64,000 bases of DNA from Cellulomonas pakistanensis (GCF_016862755.1 NZ_BONO01000012.1:53232-117231), one strand, 5' to 3'. Counted from the first letter of the stretch, positions 43,942-52,509 are shown. Numbers and translations: made by a program. The notes: generated by a model not told the origin, from the letters alone.

Positions 43942-44814
43942 TCAGGTGGTGAGGGCGATCGCGATCAGCAGCATCGTCACGAGGAACCCGACGACGAGGT
44001 TCAGCCAGAGGAACGTCCGCCACCCGGCGTTCGCGCGCTCGCAGTCCTCGTCCCGCACCGACCAGAACCGCGCGGTGCTGGCGGCGTAGACGAGCGGCAG
44101 CACCGCGGCGAGCCACCCCGGCCACGGGAGGACCAGCAGGACCGCGGCGGCGAGCACGTACGCGACGGTCGCGAGGACCACCGTCGCGTGCGCCCCGAGC
44201 ACGGTCGCCACCGAGCCGATCCCGCCCTCGCGGTCGGCCCGCACGTCCTGCACGGCGCCGAACGCGTGCGACGCCATCCCCCACAGCACGAACGCGACGA
44301 GCACCGGCCACACGGAGCGGGACCCGAGGTCGGCCCCGACGAGCACCAGCGCGTACAGCAGCGGGCCGACGAAGTGCATCGCCGACGTCGCGGAGTCCAG
44401 GACCGGGCGCTCCTTGAACCGCAGCACCGGCGCCGAGTACGCGACGACGAGGAACACGACGAGCAGCAGCGTCAGCCCCGCCGCGAGCGAGCCCACCGCC
44501 AGCAGGTAGACCAGGAACGGCAGCACGGACAGCGCGCTCGCCCAGAGGATCCGCCGGTGCACGACGCGCGCGACGGCCGGGTCGGCGAGCGCGCCCTCGA
44601 TGCCGCCCTTGCGCGGGTTCTGCAGGTCGGAGGCGTAGTCGAACACGTCGTTCACGCCGTACATCAGCAGGTTGTACGGGATCAGGAAGAACAGCGTCCC
44701 GATGACGAACGTGAGGTCGACCCGGCCCTCGGTCGCCAGGAGGTAGCCGGCGGCGAACGGGTACGCGGTGTTGATCCACGAGAACGGCCGCGAGGCCGCG
44801 AGCACCTGCCTCAC
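43942..44814 (-). CDS. crtEb: Lycopene elongase CrtEb (UbiA-type prenyltransferase)
   Basis: A 290-residue UbiA-superfamily membrane prenyltransferase that adds dimethylallyl units to lycopene to give C45/C50 carotenoids. The first Asp-rich motif is NDVFDYASD and the second is QDVRADREGGI; about eight hydrophobic helices surround them. GTG 44814 overlaps the crtYf stop. Gene order crtE-B-I-Ye-Yf-Eb equals that of decaprenoxanthin/C50 carotenoid clusters, which fixes the specific assignment. Last gene of the operon. Confidence 0.94.
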   Translation of the reverse strand: MRQVLAASRPFSWINTAYPFAAGYLLATEGRVDLTFVIGTLFFLIPYNLLMYGVNDVFDYASDLQNPRKGGIEGALADPAVARVVHRRILWASALSVLPFLVYLLAVGSLAAGLTLLLVVFLVVAYSAPVLRFKERPVLDSATSAMHFVGPLLYALVLVGADLGSRSVWPVLVAFVLWGMASHAFGAVQDVRADREGGIGSVATVLGAHATVVLATVAYVLAAAVLLVLPWPGWLAAVLPLVYAASTARFWSVRDEDCERANAGWRTFLWLNLVVGFLVTMLLIAIALTT

Positions 44815-45158
44815 GCGTCGCCCCCCGGGGTCCCGGCGCCCGGCGCCGCGGGTGCGGTCGCCGCGCGGGCGCCCGACCGGCGCTCGAGCACGGTCCACAG
44901 CACCGGCATCGCCAGCGCCGCGACGACGGCGTAGAAGAAGTCCTCCAGCGGAGCCCCCCAGAGGTAGACGCCGAGGATCTTGTCCTCGTCGAAGACGTAC
45001 AGGTCAGCGGCGATCATCAGGGTGTCGAACACCATGGTGAGCACGCACAGCACGAGCGCCGCGCCGGCGACCGGGCCGAGCCGCATCCGGCGCAGCACCC
45101 GCCAGGACGCCGCGACGACCACGGCCAGCACGATCACGTTGAGCACGATGTTGGTCAC
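44811..45158 (-). CDS. crtYf: C50 carotenoid cyclase subunit CrtYf
   Basis: A 115-residue protein with three hydrophobic helices, second half of the heterodimeric lycopene-type cyclase. FDTLMIAADLYVFDEDKILG and LWGAPLEDFFYAVVAAL carry the conserved D-x-x-x-I-x-x-x-L and G-x-P-x-E-x-x-F of the CrtY(cd) domain. GTG 45158 overlaps the crtYe stop (GTGA). It cyclises the flavuxanthin-type C50 precursor together with CrtYe; the ring type (epsilon, beta or gamma) cannot be told from sequence. Confidence 0.93.
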   Translation of the reverse strand: MTNIVLNVIVLAVVVAASWRVLRRMRLGPVAGAALVLCVLTMVFDTLMIAADLYVFDEDKILGVYLWGAPLEDFFYAVVAALAMPVLWTVLERRSGARAATAPAAPGAGTPGGDA

Positions 45159-45502
45159 CGGTGCACCGCCCCGCCGGCCCGCGCGCGCCGCGCCACGAGC
45201 GCGCGGTCGATCCCGCGCCACGCGAGCAGCGCGTTGTAGCAGAGCAGCGTGAGGAACACCGCCTCCTCGACGGGCAGCTCCGGCGCGAGCAGCAGCCCGG
45301 TCATGTGCGGGCTCTCGCCGCGCGCGAAGATGCCGAGCAGCAGCCCCGCGACGTCCCAGAGCAGGAACCCGGCGACGCCGATCCCGACGCACGCCGCGGC
45401 GCGGCGCGGGGCGTCCCAGAACGCCAGGCGCCACCGGTGGTCGATCATGGCGAGACCGCCCAGCGCGAGCAGGAGCGCGCCGAGGTAGGCGAACCGGATC
45501 AC
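45155..45502 (-). CDS. crtYe: C50 carotenoid cyclase subunit CrtYe
   Basis: A 115-residue membrane protein, first subunit of the C50 cyclase. MIDHRWRLAFWDAPRRAAAC has the D-x-R-x-x-L-x-x-x-x-x-P pattern and LAPELPVEEAVFLTLLCYNA the P-x-E-E-x-x-F motif shared by CrtYc/CrtYe proteins. GTG 45502 overlaps the crtI stop. Same length as its partner CrtYf, as expected for the duplicated half-cyclases. Confidence 0.93.
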   Translation of the reverse strand: MIRFAYLGALLLALGGLAMIDHRWRLAFWDAPRRAAACVGIGVAGFLLWDVAGLLLGIFARGESPHMTGLLLAPELPVEEAVFLTLLCYNALLAWRGIDRALVARRARAGGAVHR

Positions 45503-47277
45503 CGCGCCCCCGCCGCGAGGGCGTCGCCGTCGCGGGTCCCGGCCGGGCCGGCGGTGTCCGGAGCGCCGGCGCCCGGGGCGGCCGGGCGCGCGACCGCGCC
45601 GGTCCCCGCGGCCGTGCCGCCGTGCTCCGTCCACGCCCCGCGCCGCCGCGCGGCGTCGAGGAACCCGCGCCGCAGCGGCGTGGGCAGCGGGCTCGGCGAG
45701 GTCTCGCCCAGCAGCCGCTTCGCGACCAGCTCGGCGCTGATCAGGCACATCGGCAGGCCGACGCCGGGCACGGTGCCGCCGCCGACGTGCAGCAGGTTCG
45801 GCACCCGCGGCGAGCGGTCGGCGGGCCGGAACATCGCGCTCTGCCGCAGCGTGTGCTCCATGCCGAGCGCGGTGCCGCGCCAGGCGAAGAAGTCGCGCGC
45901 GAAGTCGGCGGGCCCGACGACCTTGCGGGTGACGACGCGCGAGCGCAGGTCCGGCACACCGGCCCAGCGCCCGACCTGGTCGAGGTACCGGTCGGCGTAC
46001 GAGTCCAGCTCGGCGGCGCCCGCGGGCCCGGCCCCGATCGACGGGTCGGCGGGGAACGGCACGAGCACGAACAGGTTCTCGTGGCCCTCCGGCGCCGCGG
46101 ACGGGTCGGTGGCCGTCGTGCGCGACACGTACAGCGAGGCGGAGCCGGGGACGCGCAGGTCCTCCGGGCGGGACGAGCGGCCCTCGCCGAGGATCGCGTC
46201 GAAGTTGCCCGGCCAGTCCCGCGTGAAGAACAGCGAGTGGTGCGCGAGCTCGGGCAGCTCGCCGCGCACGCCGGCCATGACCAGCAGCGCGGAGATCCCG
46301 GGGCCCCGGTCGTCCCACCACGGCTCGGGCAGCGTGCGGTGCTCGGGCGCGAGCAGGGCGGTCTCGGTGTGGAAGAGGTCCGCGCCGGACACGACGACGT
46401 CCGCGGGCACGATCTCGCCGGACGCGAGCCGGACGCCGCGGGCCACGCCGGTGCGGCGCGGGTGGCGGGCGGAGCGCGCGGCGCCGTCCACCTCGACCTC
46501 GACGACCTCGGCCCCGGTGCGGATCGTCACGCCCTGGGCGACGGCGAGCCGCTCGATCGCCTCGATGATCGTGTACATCCCGCCGCGCGGGAACCGGACG
46601 CCGTCGACCAGGTCCAGGTGGCTCATGAGCGAGTAGAGCGCGGGCACCCGGTACGGCGAGGAGCCGAGGAACACGGCGTGGTAGCCCAGCACCTGCCGCA
46701 GCACCGGGTGGTCGGTCGTCTCGGCCACCTTGTCGGCCAGCGACCGGGTCAGCAGGGACGCGAGGGTGCCGGTGCGTCGCGCGACGTCGCCGCTGATCGC
46801 CCGGTCGGGCCGCTCGAACGTCGTGTACAGGAAGTGGTCGAGCGCCGTCCGGTACGCGTCGGTCGACTCCGCGGTGTACCGGCGGAACGCCTCGCCCGCG
46901 CCGGGCTCCATCGACTCGAACGTCGCCCAGTTCGCCTCCGGGTCGCCGACGACGTCGAACGGCTCCGACGGCGCGCCGGGCCCGCGGGCCGGGTCGGGCT
47001 CCGGGAACAGCCGGTAGGCCGGGTCGAGCCGGACCAGGTCGACGTGGTCCTCGATCCGCTCGCCGAGCAGCGCGAAGAAGTGGTCGAACACCTCGGGCAT
47101 GAAGTACCAGGACGGCCCGGTGTCGAACCGGAACCCGTCCTGCTCCCAGATCCCGGTGCGGCCGCCGACGCGGTCGTGCCGCTCGAGCAGCGTGACCTCC
47201 GCGCCGCCCCGGGCGAGCAGGGCCGCGGTCGCGAGGCCGCCGATCCCGCCGCCGACCACGACCACCCGACCCGTCAC
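45499..47277 (-). CDS. crtI: Phytoene desaturase CrtI
   Basis: A 592-residue FAD-dependent desaturase converting phytoene to lycopene. The dinucleotide-binding motif VVVGGGIGGLATAALLARGG is at the N terminus, RVGGRTG follows, then GFRFDTGPSWYFMPEVFDHF; the C-terminal FAD motif is NLLHVGGGTVPGVGLPMCL. The last 70 residues form an Ala/Gly/Pro-rich extension beyond the usual enzyme end. GTG 47277 overlaps the crtB stop. Confidence 0.96.
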   Translation of the reverse strand: MTGRVVVVGGGIGGLATAALLARGGAEVTLLERHDRVGGRTGIWEQDGFRFDTGPSWYFMPEVFDHFFALLGERIEDHVDLVRLDPAYRLFPEPDPARGPGAPSEPFDVVGDPEANWATFESMEPGAGEAFRRYTAESTDAYRTALDHFLYTTFERPDRAISGDVARRTGTLASLLTRSLADKVAETTDHPVLRQVLGYHAVFLGSSPYRVPALYSLMSHLDLVDGVRFPRGGMYTIIEAIERLAVAQGVTIRTGAEVVEVEVDGAARSARHPRRTGVARGVRLASGEIVPADVVVSGADLFHTETALLAPEHRTLPEPWWDDRGPGISALLVMAGVRGELPELAHHSLFFTRDWPGNFDAILGEGRSSRPEDLRVPGSASLYVSRTTATDPSAAPEGHENLFVLVPFPADPSIGAGPAGAAELDSYADRYLDQVGRWAGVPDLRSRVVTRKVVGPADFARDFFAWRGTALGMEHTLRQSAMFRPADRSPRVPNLLHVGGGTVPGVGLPMCLISAELVAKRLLGETSPSPLPTPLRRGFLDAARRRGAWTEHGGTAAGTGAVARPAAPGAGAPDTAGPAGTRDGDALAAGAR

Positions 47278-48266
47278 GCCGCACCTCCGTCGTCTCGTCC
47301 GTCGTCCTGCGCGCGCGTCGCGCCGCCGCGACCGCCGCCGTCCCCGTGCCCGCCGCTCCGCGCGCCGCCCCGCGAGCGCGCGGCGTCCGCCGCCTCGCCC
47401 GCCAGCGTGCGCGCCAGCACCCCGAGCTTCCGTGGCGTGCTCACCCGGACCCGGGTGGCCAGCACCCGCTCCGGGGGCGTCGCGGCCAGGTCGGCGAGCA
47501 GCGTGTCGTACAGCGCGAGCGTCGCCGCGACCGCCGCGCGCGCCCGCCGGGGCAGCCGCGGCAGCGCCGCCCGCGCCCGGGCCAGGTCGTCGCCGATCTC
47601 GTCGAGGATCGCCGCGAGCTGCGCGTCGGTCGGCCCCTCGGGCCCCACGCCGGGGAAGTACAGCCGGCCCAGCTCGCCGGCGTCGGCGCCCAGGTCCCGC
47701 AGGAAGTTGATCTTCTGGAACGCGGCGCCCAGCGCCCGCGCCCCGTCGACCGTGGCGGCGTCGGGCCGGCGCACCGGCTCGCCGGGCGCGCGGTCCGCGT
47801 TGAGGAACACCTGCAGGCACATGAGGCCGACGACCTCCGCCGACCCGTAGACGTACCGGAGGTAGGACTCGCGATCGTGCACCCGGACCGTGAGGTCCGC
47901 GCGCATCGACGCGAAGAACGGGTCGACCTCGGCCGCGCCGATCCCGGTGCGGCGGGCGGTGCGGGCGAACGCGTGCACCACGAGGTTGGTCGAGTACCCG
48001 GACGCCATGGCCCGGGCGGTCTGCGCCTCGAGCTCGTCGAGCAGCGCCGCCGCGTCGTCCCCGCCGCGGGTGTCCACCACCTCGTCGGCGATCCGGACCA
48101 GCGCGTAGACGGCCTCGATGTCCCGGCGGGCCCGCGGGCCGAGCAGCCGGGTGCCGAGGCCGAACGACGTCGAGTATCCGGCCAGCACGGCGCGGCTCGC
48201 CCGGGCGGCGGTGCGGTCGTACAGCGCGGCCGACGCGGCCCGGACCGGCCTCTGGGTCGCGGTCAA
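47274..48266 (-). CDS. crtB: Phytoene synthase CrtB
   Basis: A 330-residue squalene/phytoene synthase joining two geranylgeranyl diphosphates. First Asp motif is VRIADEVVDT, second is NFLRDLGADAGELGRLYFP; YSTSFGLGTRLL is the conserved S-x-S-F region. The start is assigned to TTG 48266, overlapping the crtE stop (TTGA), because the overlap pattern is constant across the operon and homology begins there. The C terminus carries a Gly/Asp/Arg-rich extension. Confidence 0.94.
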   Translation of the reverse strand: MTATQRPVRAASAALYDRTAARASRAVLAGYSTSFGLGTRLLGPRARRDIEAVYALVRIADEVVDTRGGDDAAALLDELEAQTARAMASGYSTNLVVHAFARTARRTGIGAAEVDPFFASMRADLTVRVHDRESYLRYVYGSAEVVGLMCLQVFLNADRAPGEPVRRPDAATVDGARALGAAFQKINFLRDLGADAGELGRLYFPGVGPEGPTDAQLAAILDEIGDDLARARAALPRLPRRARAAVAATLALYDTLLADLAATPPERVLATRVRVSTPRKLGVLARTLAGEAADAARSRGGARSGGHGDGGGRGGATRAQDDGRDDGGAA

Positions 48267-49438
48267 CCGGCCACCCCGGCCGTCGCGTCGACCAGGCCGG
48301 TGAGGTAGCCGGCGAGCTCGTCCGGCAGGCCCTCGCGGGCGGTCGTCCGGGCGGTGCGGACCGCGTCCGCGCGCACCAGGCGCGCCTCGTGCAGGGCGCC
48401 CGAGTCCTCCATGACCGCGCGCACCCGGGCGGCGTCGTCCTCGGACAGGTCCGGGCGGCCGACGAGCGCGTCCAGCACGGCGCGCTGGGCACCGTCCGCC
48501 CGCAGGTAGGCCAGCCGGAGCAGCTCGGTGCGCTTGCCCTCGCGCAGGTCCGACAGCACCGACTTGCCCGTGACCGCCGGGTCGCCGAACACGCCGAGCT
48601 CGTCGTCGAGCAGCTGGAACGCGATGCCGAAGGCCGTGCCGAACCGGTCCAGGACCCCGCACACGGCCTCGTCGGCGCCCGCGAGCACCGCCCCGGCGGA
48701 CAGCGGCGTGCAGCACGAGTACACCGACGTCTTGAGCTCGGCGACGCGCAGCGCGTCGACCGACGTGGGGCCGTGCAGGGCACCGGTGACGTCCAGCAGC
48801 TCGCCCGCCACCGTCATGTCGACGGCCCGGGCCATGGAGCGGACGACGCGCAGGGCGGTCGCGGCGGGCACCGGCGCGGAGGCGACGAGGTCGAACGCCG
48901 CCGCGATCGCGAGATCGCCGCCGAGCAGCCCGGCCGCGAGCACCGGGCCGTCCGCCGCGGGGCCCTCGACCCCGCGCGCGGCGAGCCGCCGGCGGACCGT
49001 CCCCGTCACGTTGGGGCGGCCGCGGCGGGTCTCGTCGTGGTCGAGGACGTCGTCGTGCACGAGCATCGCGGTGTGCAGGACCTCCTGCGCGGCGGCGACG
49101 GGCGCGACCGCGGCGAGGTCGGTCCCGCCGAGGCCGAGGTACGCGGCGACGGTCAGGCGCGGGCGCATGAGCCGGCCGCCGCCCACCTGCTCGCCGACCG
49201 CGCGCCACAGGGCGGCGTGCTCGGCGGCCAGCTCGCGGGCGCGGGCGCGGCGCGCGGCGGCGTCGTCCACCAGCAGCAGGCGCACCGCGGCGAGTCCGTC
49301 CTCCACGTGGACGGCGAGGCCGTCGGCGCGGGCCGGGCCGGCCGGGTCCGGGTGGTGGCCCGTGTCCGCGCGGGCGCGCGCGGGCGCGTCGGCCACGAGA
49401 CCGCCGCTCCCGTCCGCTCGGGTGCGGGCACTGCGCAC
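48263..49438 (-). CDS. crtE: Geranylgeranyl diphosphate synthase CrtE
   Basis: A 391-residue trans-isoprenyl diphosphate synthase. The first Asp-rich motif (FARM) is LVHDDVLDHDETRRGRP and the second is FQLLDDELGVFGD; LLGGDLAIAAAFDL and AELKTSVYSCCTPLSAGAVL complete the fold. GTG 49438 is chosen because GGGGAGG lies four bases upstream; the open frame upstream crosses a palindrome and is not coding. First gene of the carotenoid operon. Confidence 0.94.
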   Translation of the reverse strand: MRSARTRADGSGGLVADAPARARADTGHHPDPAGPARADGLAVHVEDGLAAVRLLLVDDAAARRARARELAAEHAALWRAVGEQVGGGRLMRPRLTVAAYLGLGGTDLAAVAPVAAAQEVLHTAMLVHDDVLDHDETRRGRPNVTGTVRRRLAARGVEGPAADGPVLAAGLLGGDLAIAAAFDLVASAPVPAATALRVVRSMARAVDMTVAGELLDVTGALHGPTSVDALRVAELKTSVYSCCTPLSAGAVLAGADEAVCGVLDRFGTAFGIAFQLLDDELGVFGDPAVTGKSVLSDLREGKRTELLRLAYLRADGAQRAVLDALVGRPDLSEDDAARVRAVMEDSGALHEARLVRADAVRTARTTAREGLPDELAGYLTGLVDATAGVAG

Positions 49439-49458
49439 GCGTCCTCCCCAGGGCTCGA

Positions 49459-49488
49459 GTGAGATGCTCAGCATACTGAGCATCTCAC
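49459..49488. promoter_or_regulatory. 30-bp palindrome upstream of crtE (probable operator)
   Basis: Arms 49459-49471 (gtgagatgctcag) and 49476-49488 are a perfect 13-bp inverted repeat around the spacer cata. Read toward crtE the centre contains TATGCT, a fair -10 box, 20 bases before the ribosome-binding site. The placement suits a dimeric repressor covering the promoter of the carotenoid operon, as MarR-type CrtR does in Corynebacterium. No regulator gene is adjacent. Confidence 0.7.
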
Positions 49489-49701
49489 GCGCCGCCACCG
49501 GTCCCGGCCACGGCGCCGGGCACCGCGACCGCCGTCGGGCGGCCTGCGGTGCACTCTGCCCCATCGAGGACGCGATCGCACCACTGCGCCGCTGGCGCGC
49601 CGGTGCCGACCCGGCGGGGCGACGCCGCCACCGCGGGGTCCCGGCACCGCGGACCGCACACAAACCACCGGATCCGACCAGAAAGCACCAGCGATCCGCG
49701 C

Positions 49702-49707
49702 TAGGGT
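49702..49707 (+). promoter_or_regulatory. -10 box of leaderless galE promoter
   Basis: TAGGGT ends six bases before the ATG at 49714. With no ribosome-binding site upstream, this spacing is that of leaderless actinobacterial transcripts. No clear -35 box is visible. Confidence 0.55.
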
Positions 49708-49713
49708 GGCCGT

Positions 49714-50673
49714 ATGACGTGGCTGGTCACCGGAGGCGCTGGGTACATCGGCTCGCACGTGGTGCGGGCGTTCGGGCAGGTGGGCATCGGGGCCGTGGTC
49801 CTCGACGACCTGTCCTCGGGGCACCGGGGCTTCGTCCCCGACGACGTGCCGTTCGTGCAGGGCTCGATCCTCGACACCGACCTGGTGACCGCGGCGCTCC
49901 GCGAGCACGACGTCACCGGCGTCGTGCACCTGGCGGGGTTCAAGTACGCCGGCGTCTCGGTGCAGCGCCCGCTGCACACCTACGAGCAGAACGTCACCGG
50001 CACCGCGCACCTGCTCGAGGCGATGGCCGCCGCGGACGTCCGGCGGATCGTGTTCTCGTCCAGCGCCGCCGTCTACGGCACCCCCGACGTCGACCTGGTC
50101 ACCGAGGACACCCCGACCGCCCCCGAGTCGCCCTACGGCGAGTCCAAGCTGATCGGCGAGTGGCTGCTCCGCGACCAGGCCCGGGCGACCGACCTCGCAC
50201 ACACCTCGCTGCGGTACTTCAACGTCGTCGGCTCGGGCACGCCGGAGCTGTCCGACACCAGCCCGCACAACCTGTTCCCGCTGGTGCTCGACGCGCTCGC
50301 CGAGGGCCGCACCCCGCGGATCAACGGCGACGACTACGACACCCCGGACGGCACCTGCGTGCGGGACTACGTGCACGTCGCCGACCTGGCGACCTCGCAC
50401 GTCGCCGCCGCCCGGGCGCTGGCCGAGGGCCGGGAGCTGCAGCGGGTCTACAACCTCGGCTCCGGCGACGGCGTCTCCGTGCGGGAGATCATGACCGCGA
50501 TGGCGCAGGGCACGGGCATCCCGTTCGAGCCCGAGGTCGCCCCCCGCCGCCCCGGCGACCCGGACCGGATCGTCGCGTCCGGCCGGGCCGCGGCCCGCGA
50601 CCTGGACTGGGTCATGCGGCACACGCTGACCGAGATGGTCGCGAGCGCCTGGGAGGCGCGCCAGGCCCGCTGA
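49714..50673 (+). CDS. galE: UDP-glucose 4-epimerase
   Basis: A 319-residue extended short-chain dehydrogenase that interconverts UDP-glucose and UDP-galactose with NAD+. The Rossmann motif TGGAGYIGSHVVRAF starts at residue 6, VLDDLSSGHRGFV and VHLAGFKYAGVSVQRPLHTY follow, and the catalytic Ser and YxxxK are in FSSSAAVYGTP and PYGESKL. NFPVG-like RYFNVVGSG and GTCVRDYVHVADLA are epimerase-specific. Could support the Leloir step for galactose released by the GH36 enzyme, and surface glycan synthesis. Confidence 0.95.
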   Translation: MTWLVTGGAGYIGSHVVRAFGQVGIGAVVLDDLSSGHRGFVPDDVPFVQGSILDTDLVTAALREHDVTGVVHLAGFKYAGVSVQRPLHTYEQNVTGTAHLLEAMAAADVRRIVFSSSAAVYGTPDVDLVTEDTPTAPESPYGESKLIGEWLLRDQARATDLAHTSLRYFNVVGSGTPELSDTSPHNLFPLVLDALAEGRTPRINGDDYDTPDGTCVRDYVHVADLATSHVAAARALAEGRELQRVYNLGSGDGVSVREIMTAMAQGTGIPFEPEVAPRRPGDPDRIVASGRAAARDLDWVMRHTLTEMVASAWEARQAR

Positions 50674-50689
50674 CGGCGGCCGCGGACGC

Positions 50690-50727
50690 GGCCGGGGTCG
50701 GCGCTCACGAGAGCGTCGACCCCGGCC
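50690..50727. terminator. Bidirectional terminator hairpin between galE and LLM gene
   Basis: Arms 50690-50706 and 50711-50727 pair over 17 bases with one G-U and a four-base loop (acga). It lies 16 bases after galE and 21 bases after the convergent gene's stop, so it can serve both. Confidence 0.75.
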
Positions 50728-50748
50728 CTCGCGCGCCCGCGGACCGCG

Positions 50749-51672
50749 TCACCGCCCGAGGCGGGACAGCCCCTCGACCAGCACGTCCTCGGACCCGGCG
50801 TAGATCCCCTCGGCGCGCGGCCAGTGCACGACCACGTCCGAGAACCCGAGGTCGGCGGCCCGCTCGACGCCCTCGACGAGGGTCTCCGCGGACTCCCCCG
50901 AGAACACCGGGGCCCCGTCGAGGTTGAGGTACATGTCCGGCACGCGGCCGTCCGGGGCCAGCCGGCCGGCGATCTCGCGCAGCTGGTCGACGTGCTCGGC
51001 CAGCCCGGACCACCAGGCCTCCTGGGCCGCGACCGGGGACAGCCCCGCCTCGGGGTCGAGCACCGGGCCGTAGGTGGCCCAGCCCTGCCCGAACCGGGCG
51101 GCGAGCGCCATCGTCCGCGGCCCGGCCGCGGCGACGACGAACGGCGTCCGCGGGCGGGCGACCGTGCCCGGGTGCATCCGGGCGCCGTGCGCCTCGTAGA
51201 ACGTGCCCTCGTGGTCGGTCACGGGGTGGGTGAGCAGCCGGTCGAGCAGCTCGACGAACTCCTCGAACCGGCGCGTGCGCTCCCCGCGGGTCGGGGCCGG
51301 GCCCAGGACGCCGGCGTCGAACCCCTCCCCGCCCGCGCCGAGCCCGAGCAGGAACCGGCCCTCCGCGACGTCGTCCAGGCCCATGACGTCCTTGGCGAAC
51401 GGCACGGGGTGCCGGAAGTTCGGCGACGCCACCCAGGTGCCCAGCCTGATGCGCTCGGTGACCGCGGCGGCCGCGGCCAGCAGCGGCACGGTGGCGAACC
51501 ACGGCTCGTCCGCGAGCGACCGCCACGCGAGGTGGTCGTAGGTCCACGCGTGGTCGAACCCGAGCTCCTCCGCCCGGCGCCACCGCTCGCGCGCCTCCGG
51601 CCAGCGCTGCTGCGGCAGGAGCACCACGCCGAGGCGCGGGCGTCCGGGGCGGGTGGCGGTGTCGGCGGTCAC
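50749..51672 (-). CDS. LLM-class flavin-dependent oxidoreductase
   Basis: A 307-residue luciferase-like monooxygenase (TIM barrel, F420 or FMN dependent). Signatures are RLGVVLLPQQRWPEARERWR, AEELGFDHAWTYDHL, TERIRLGTWVASPNFRHPV and GRFLLGLGAGGEGFDAGVLG, then PFVVAAAGPRTMALAARFGQ with TYGP. GTG 51672 gives the natural N terminus; the frame is open a few codons further. Substrate unknown. It stands alone between galE and a small peptidase gene. Confidence 0.9.
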   Translation of the reverse strand: MTADTATRPGRPRLGVVLLPQQRWPEARERWRRAEELGFDHAWTYDHLAWRSLADEPWFATVPLLAAAAAVTERIRLGTWVASPNFRHPVPFAKDVMGLDDVAEGRFLLGLGAGGEGFDAGVLGPAPTRGERTRRFEEFVELLDRLLTHPVTDHEGTFYEAHGARMHPGTVARPRTPFVVAAAGPRTMALAARFGQGWATYGPVLDPEAGLSPVAAQEAWWSGLAEHVDQLREIAGRLAPDGRVPDMYLNLDGAPVFSGESAETLVEGVERAADLGFSDVVVHWPRAEGIYAGSEDVLVEGLSRLGR

Positions 51673-51730
51673 GGGACCGAGCGTAGCCACGCGGGGTGAC
51701 ACCACCGCGGCCGGCGGGGCTCGCGCCGGC

Positions 51731-52084
51731 TCACGCCCAGCCGAGCTCGTGCAGCCGCTCGTCGTCGATGCCGAAGTGGTGCGCGATCTCGTGCACCACC
51801 GTGACGGCGACCTCCTCCGCCACCTCGTCCCGGTCCTCGCAGATCGCCAGCGTCGGCCGGCGGAAGATGGTGATCCGGTCGGGCAGCGACCCCGCCGCCC
51901 AGAACTCCCCGCGCTCCGTGAGCGGGACGCCCTCGTACAGCCCCAGCAGCTCGGGGTCGTCGGCCGGGGCGTCGTCCTCCACCAGCACGACCACGTTGTC
52001 CATCCGGGCGGCGAGCTCGTCGGGGATGCGGTCGAGCCCGTCCCGGACGGCGTCCTCGAAGTCCTCGCGCGACATGTCGATCAC
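51731..52084 (-). CDS. Zinicin-like metallopeptidase (minimal MMP-like fold)
   Basis: A 117-residue protein with the zinc motif HEIAHHFGIDDERLHELGW (HExxHxxGxxD) near the C terminus, preceded by LPDRITIFRRPTL and the N-terminal FEDAVRDGLDRIPDELAARM. This is the actinobacterial metallopeptidase family 'MAP-0217/DUF1025-like', small and cytoplasmic. GTG 52084 is preceded by GAGG eight bases upstream; ATG 52075 is an alternative. Located directly upstream of a tRNA cluster on the opposite strand. Substrate unknown. Confidence 0.88.
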   Translation of the reverse strand: MIDMSREDFEDAVRDGLDRIPDELAARMDNVVVLVEDDAPADDPELLGLYEGVPLTERGEFWAAGSLPDRITIFRRPTLAICEDRDEVAEEVAVTVVHEIAHHFGIDDERLHELGWA

Positions 52085-52172
52085 CGGTCCATCCTCGCCG
52101 ATTTGGTGGATCCGCCGACCTACCCGTAACGTATTCCTCGGTCTGAAGACGCCTCGACGTCAGGGGCGACGA

Positions 52173-52245
52173 GCCCCCATCGTCTAGCGGCCCAGGACCC
52201 CGCCCTTTCACGGCGGTAGCACGGGTTCGAATCCCGTTGGGGGTA
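52173..52245 (+). tRNA. tRNA-Glu (anticodon TTC)
   Basis: A 73-base cloverleaf with acceptor GCCCCCA/TGGGGGT, anticodon stem CCGCC/GGCGG and loop CTTTCAC (anticodon TTC), T arm ACGGG/CCCGT with loop TTCGAAT, discriminator A. First of a Glu-Asp-Phe cluster, an order common in actinobacteria. Confidence 0.97.
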
Positions 52246-52281
52246 CGAGCAGTGCATGTGGAAGAATAGGTCTCACAACGA

Positions 52282-52355
52282 GGCCCCGTAGCGCAGTTGG
52301 TTAGCGCGCCGCCCTGTCACGGCGGAGGTCGCGGGTTCAAGTCCCGTCGGGGTCG
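52282..52355 (+). tRNA. tRNA-Asp (anticodon GTC)
   Basis: A 74-base cloverleaf with acceptor GGCCCCG/CGGGGTC (one G-U), anticodon stem CCGCC/GGCGG and loop CTGTCAC (anticodon GTC), T loop TTCAAGT and discriminator G. It lies 36 bases after tRNA-Glu. Confidence 0.97.
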
Positions 52356-52396
52356 CTCGATCACACCGGTCCACTGGGCCGGTGTCGTCGTATCAA

Positions 52397-52469
52397 GGCT
52401 CTGTAGCTCAGTTGGTAGAGCGTTCGACTGAAAATCGAAAGGTCACCGGATCGACGCCGGTCGGAGCCA
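52397..52469 (+). tRNA. tRNA-Phe (anticodon GAA)
   Basis: A 73-base cloverleaf with acceptor GGCTCTG/CGGAGCC, anticodon stem TTCGA/TCGAA and loop CTGAAAA (anticodon GAA), discriminator A. The T arm ACCGG/CCGGT has loop ATCGACG, so position 54 is A instead of the usual T. It lies 41 bases after tRNA-Asp and is followed by a hairpin. Confidence 0.96.
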
Positions 52470-52474
52470 CCGAG

Positions 52475-52509
52475 GAAGCCCCGCATCGCCCCGCGCGACG
52501 CGGGGCTTC
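52475..52509. terminator. Terminator hairpin after tRNA-Phe
   Basis: GAAGCCCCGC (52475-52484) pairs with GCGGGGCTTC (52500-52509), 15-base loop, six bases after the tRNA and 20 bases beyond the convergent kinase stop. TCGTCGTTCG follows. Confidence 0.75.

Noticed and set aside
44811..45502. Two short cyclase frames as possible fragments of a single broken lycopene cyclase gene
   Set aside because: Split half-cyclases (CrtYe and CrtYf) of this length are normal in C50 carotenoid operons and both have intact motifs and overlapping starts.
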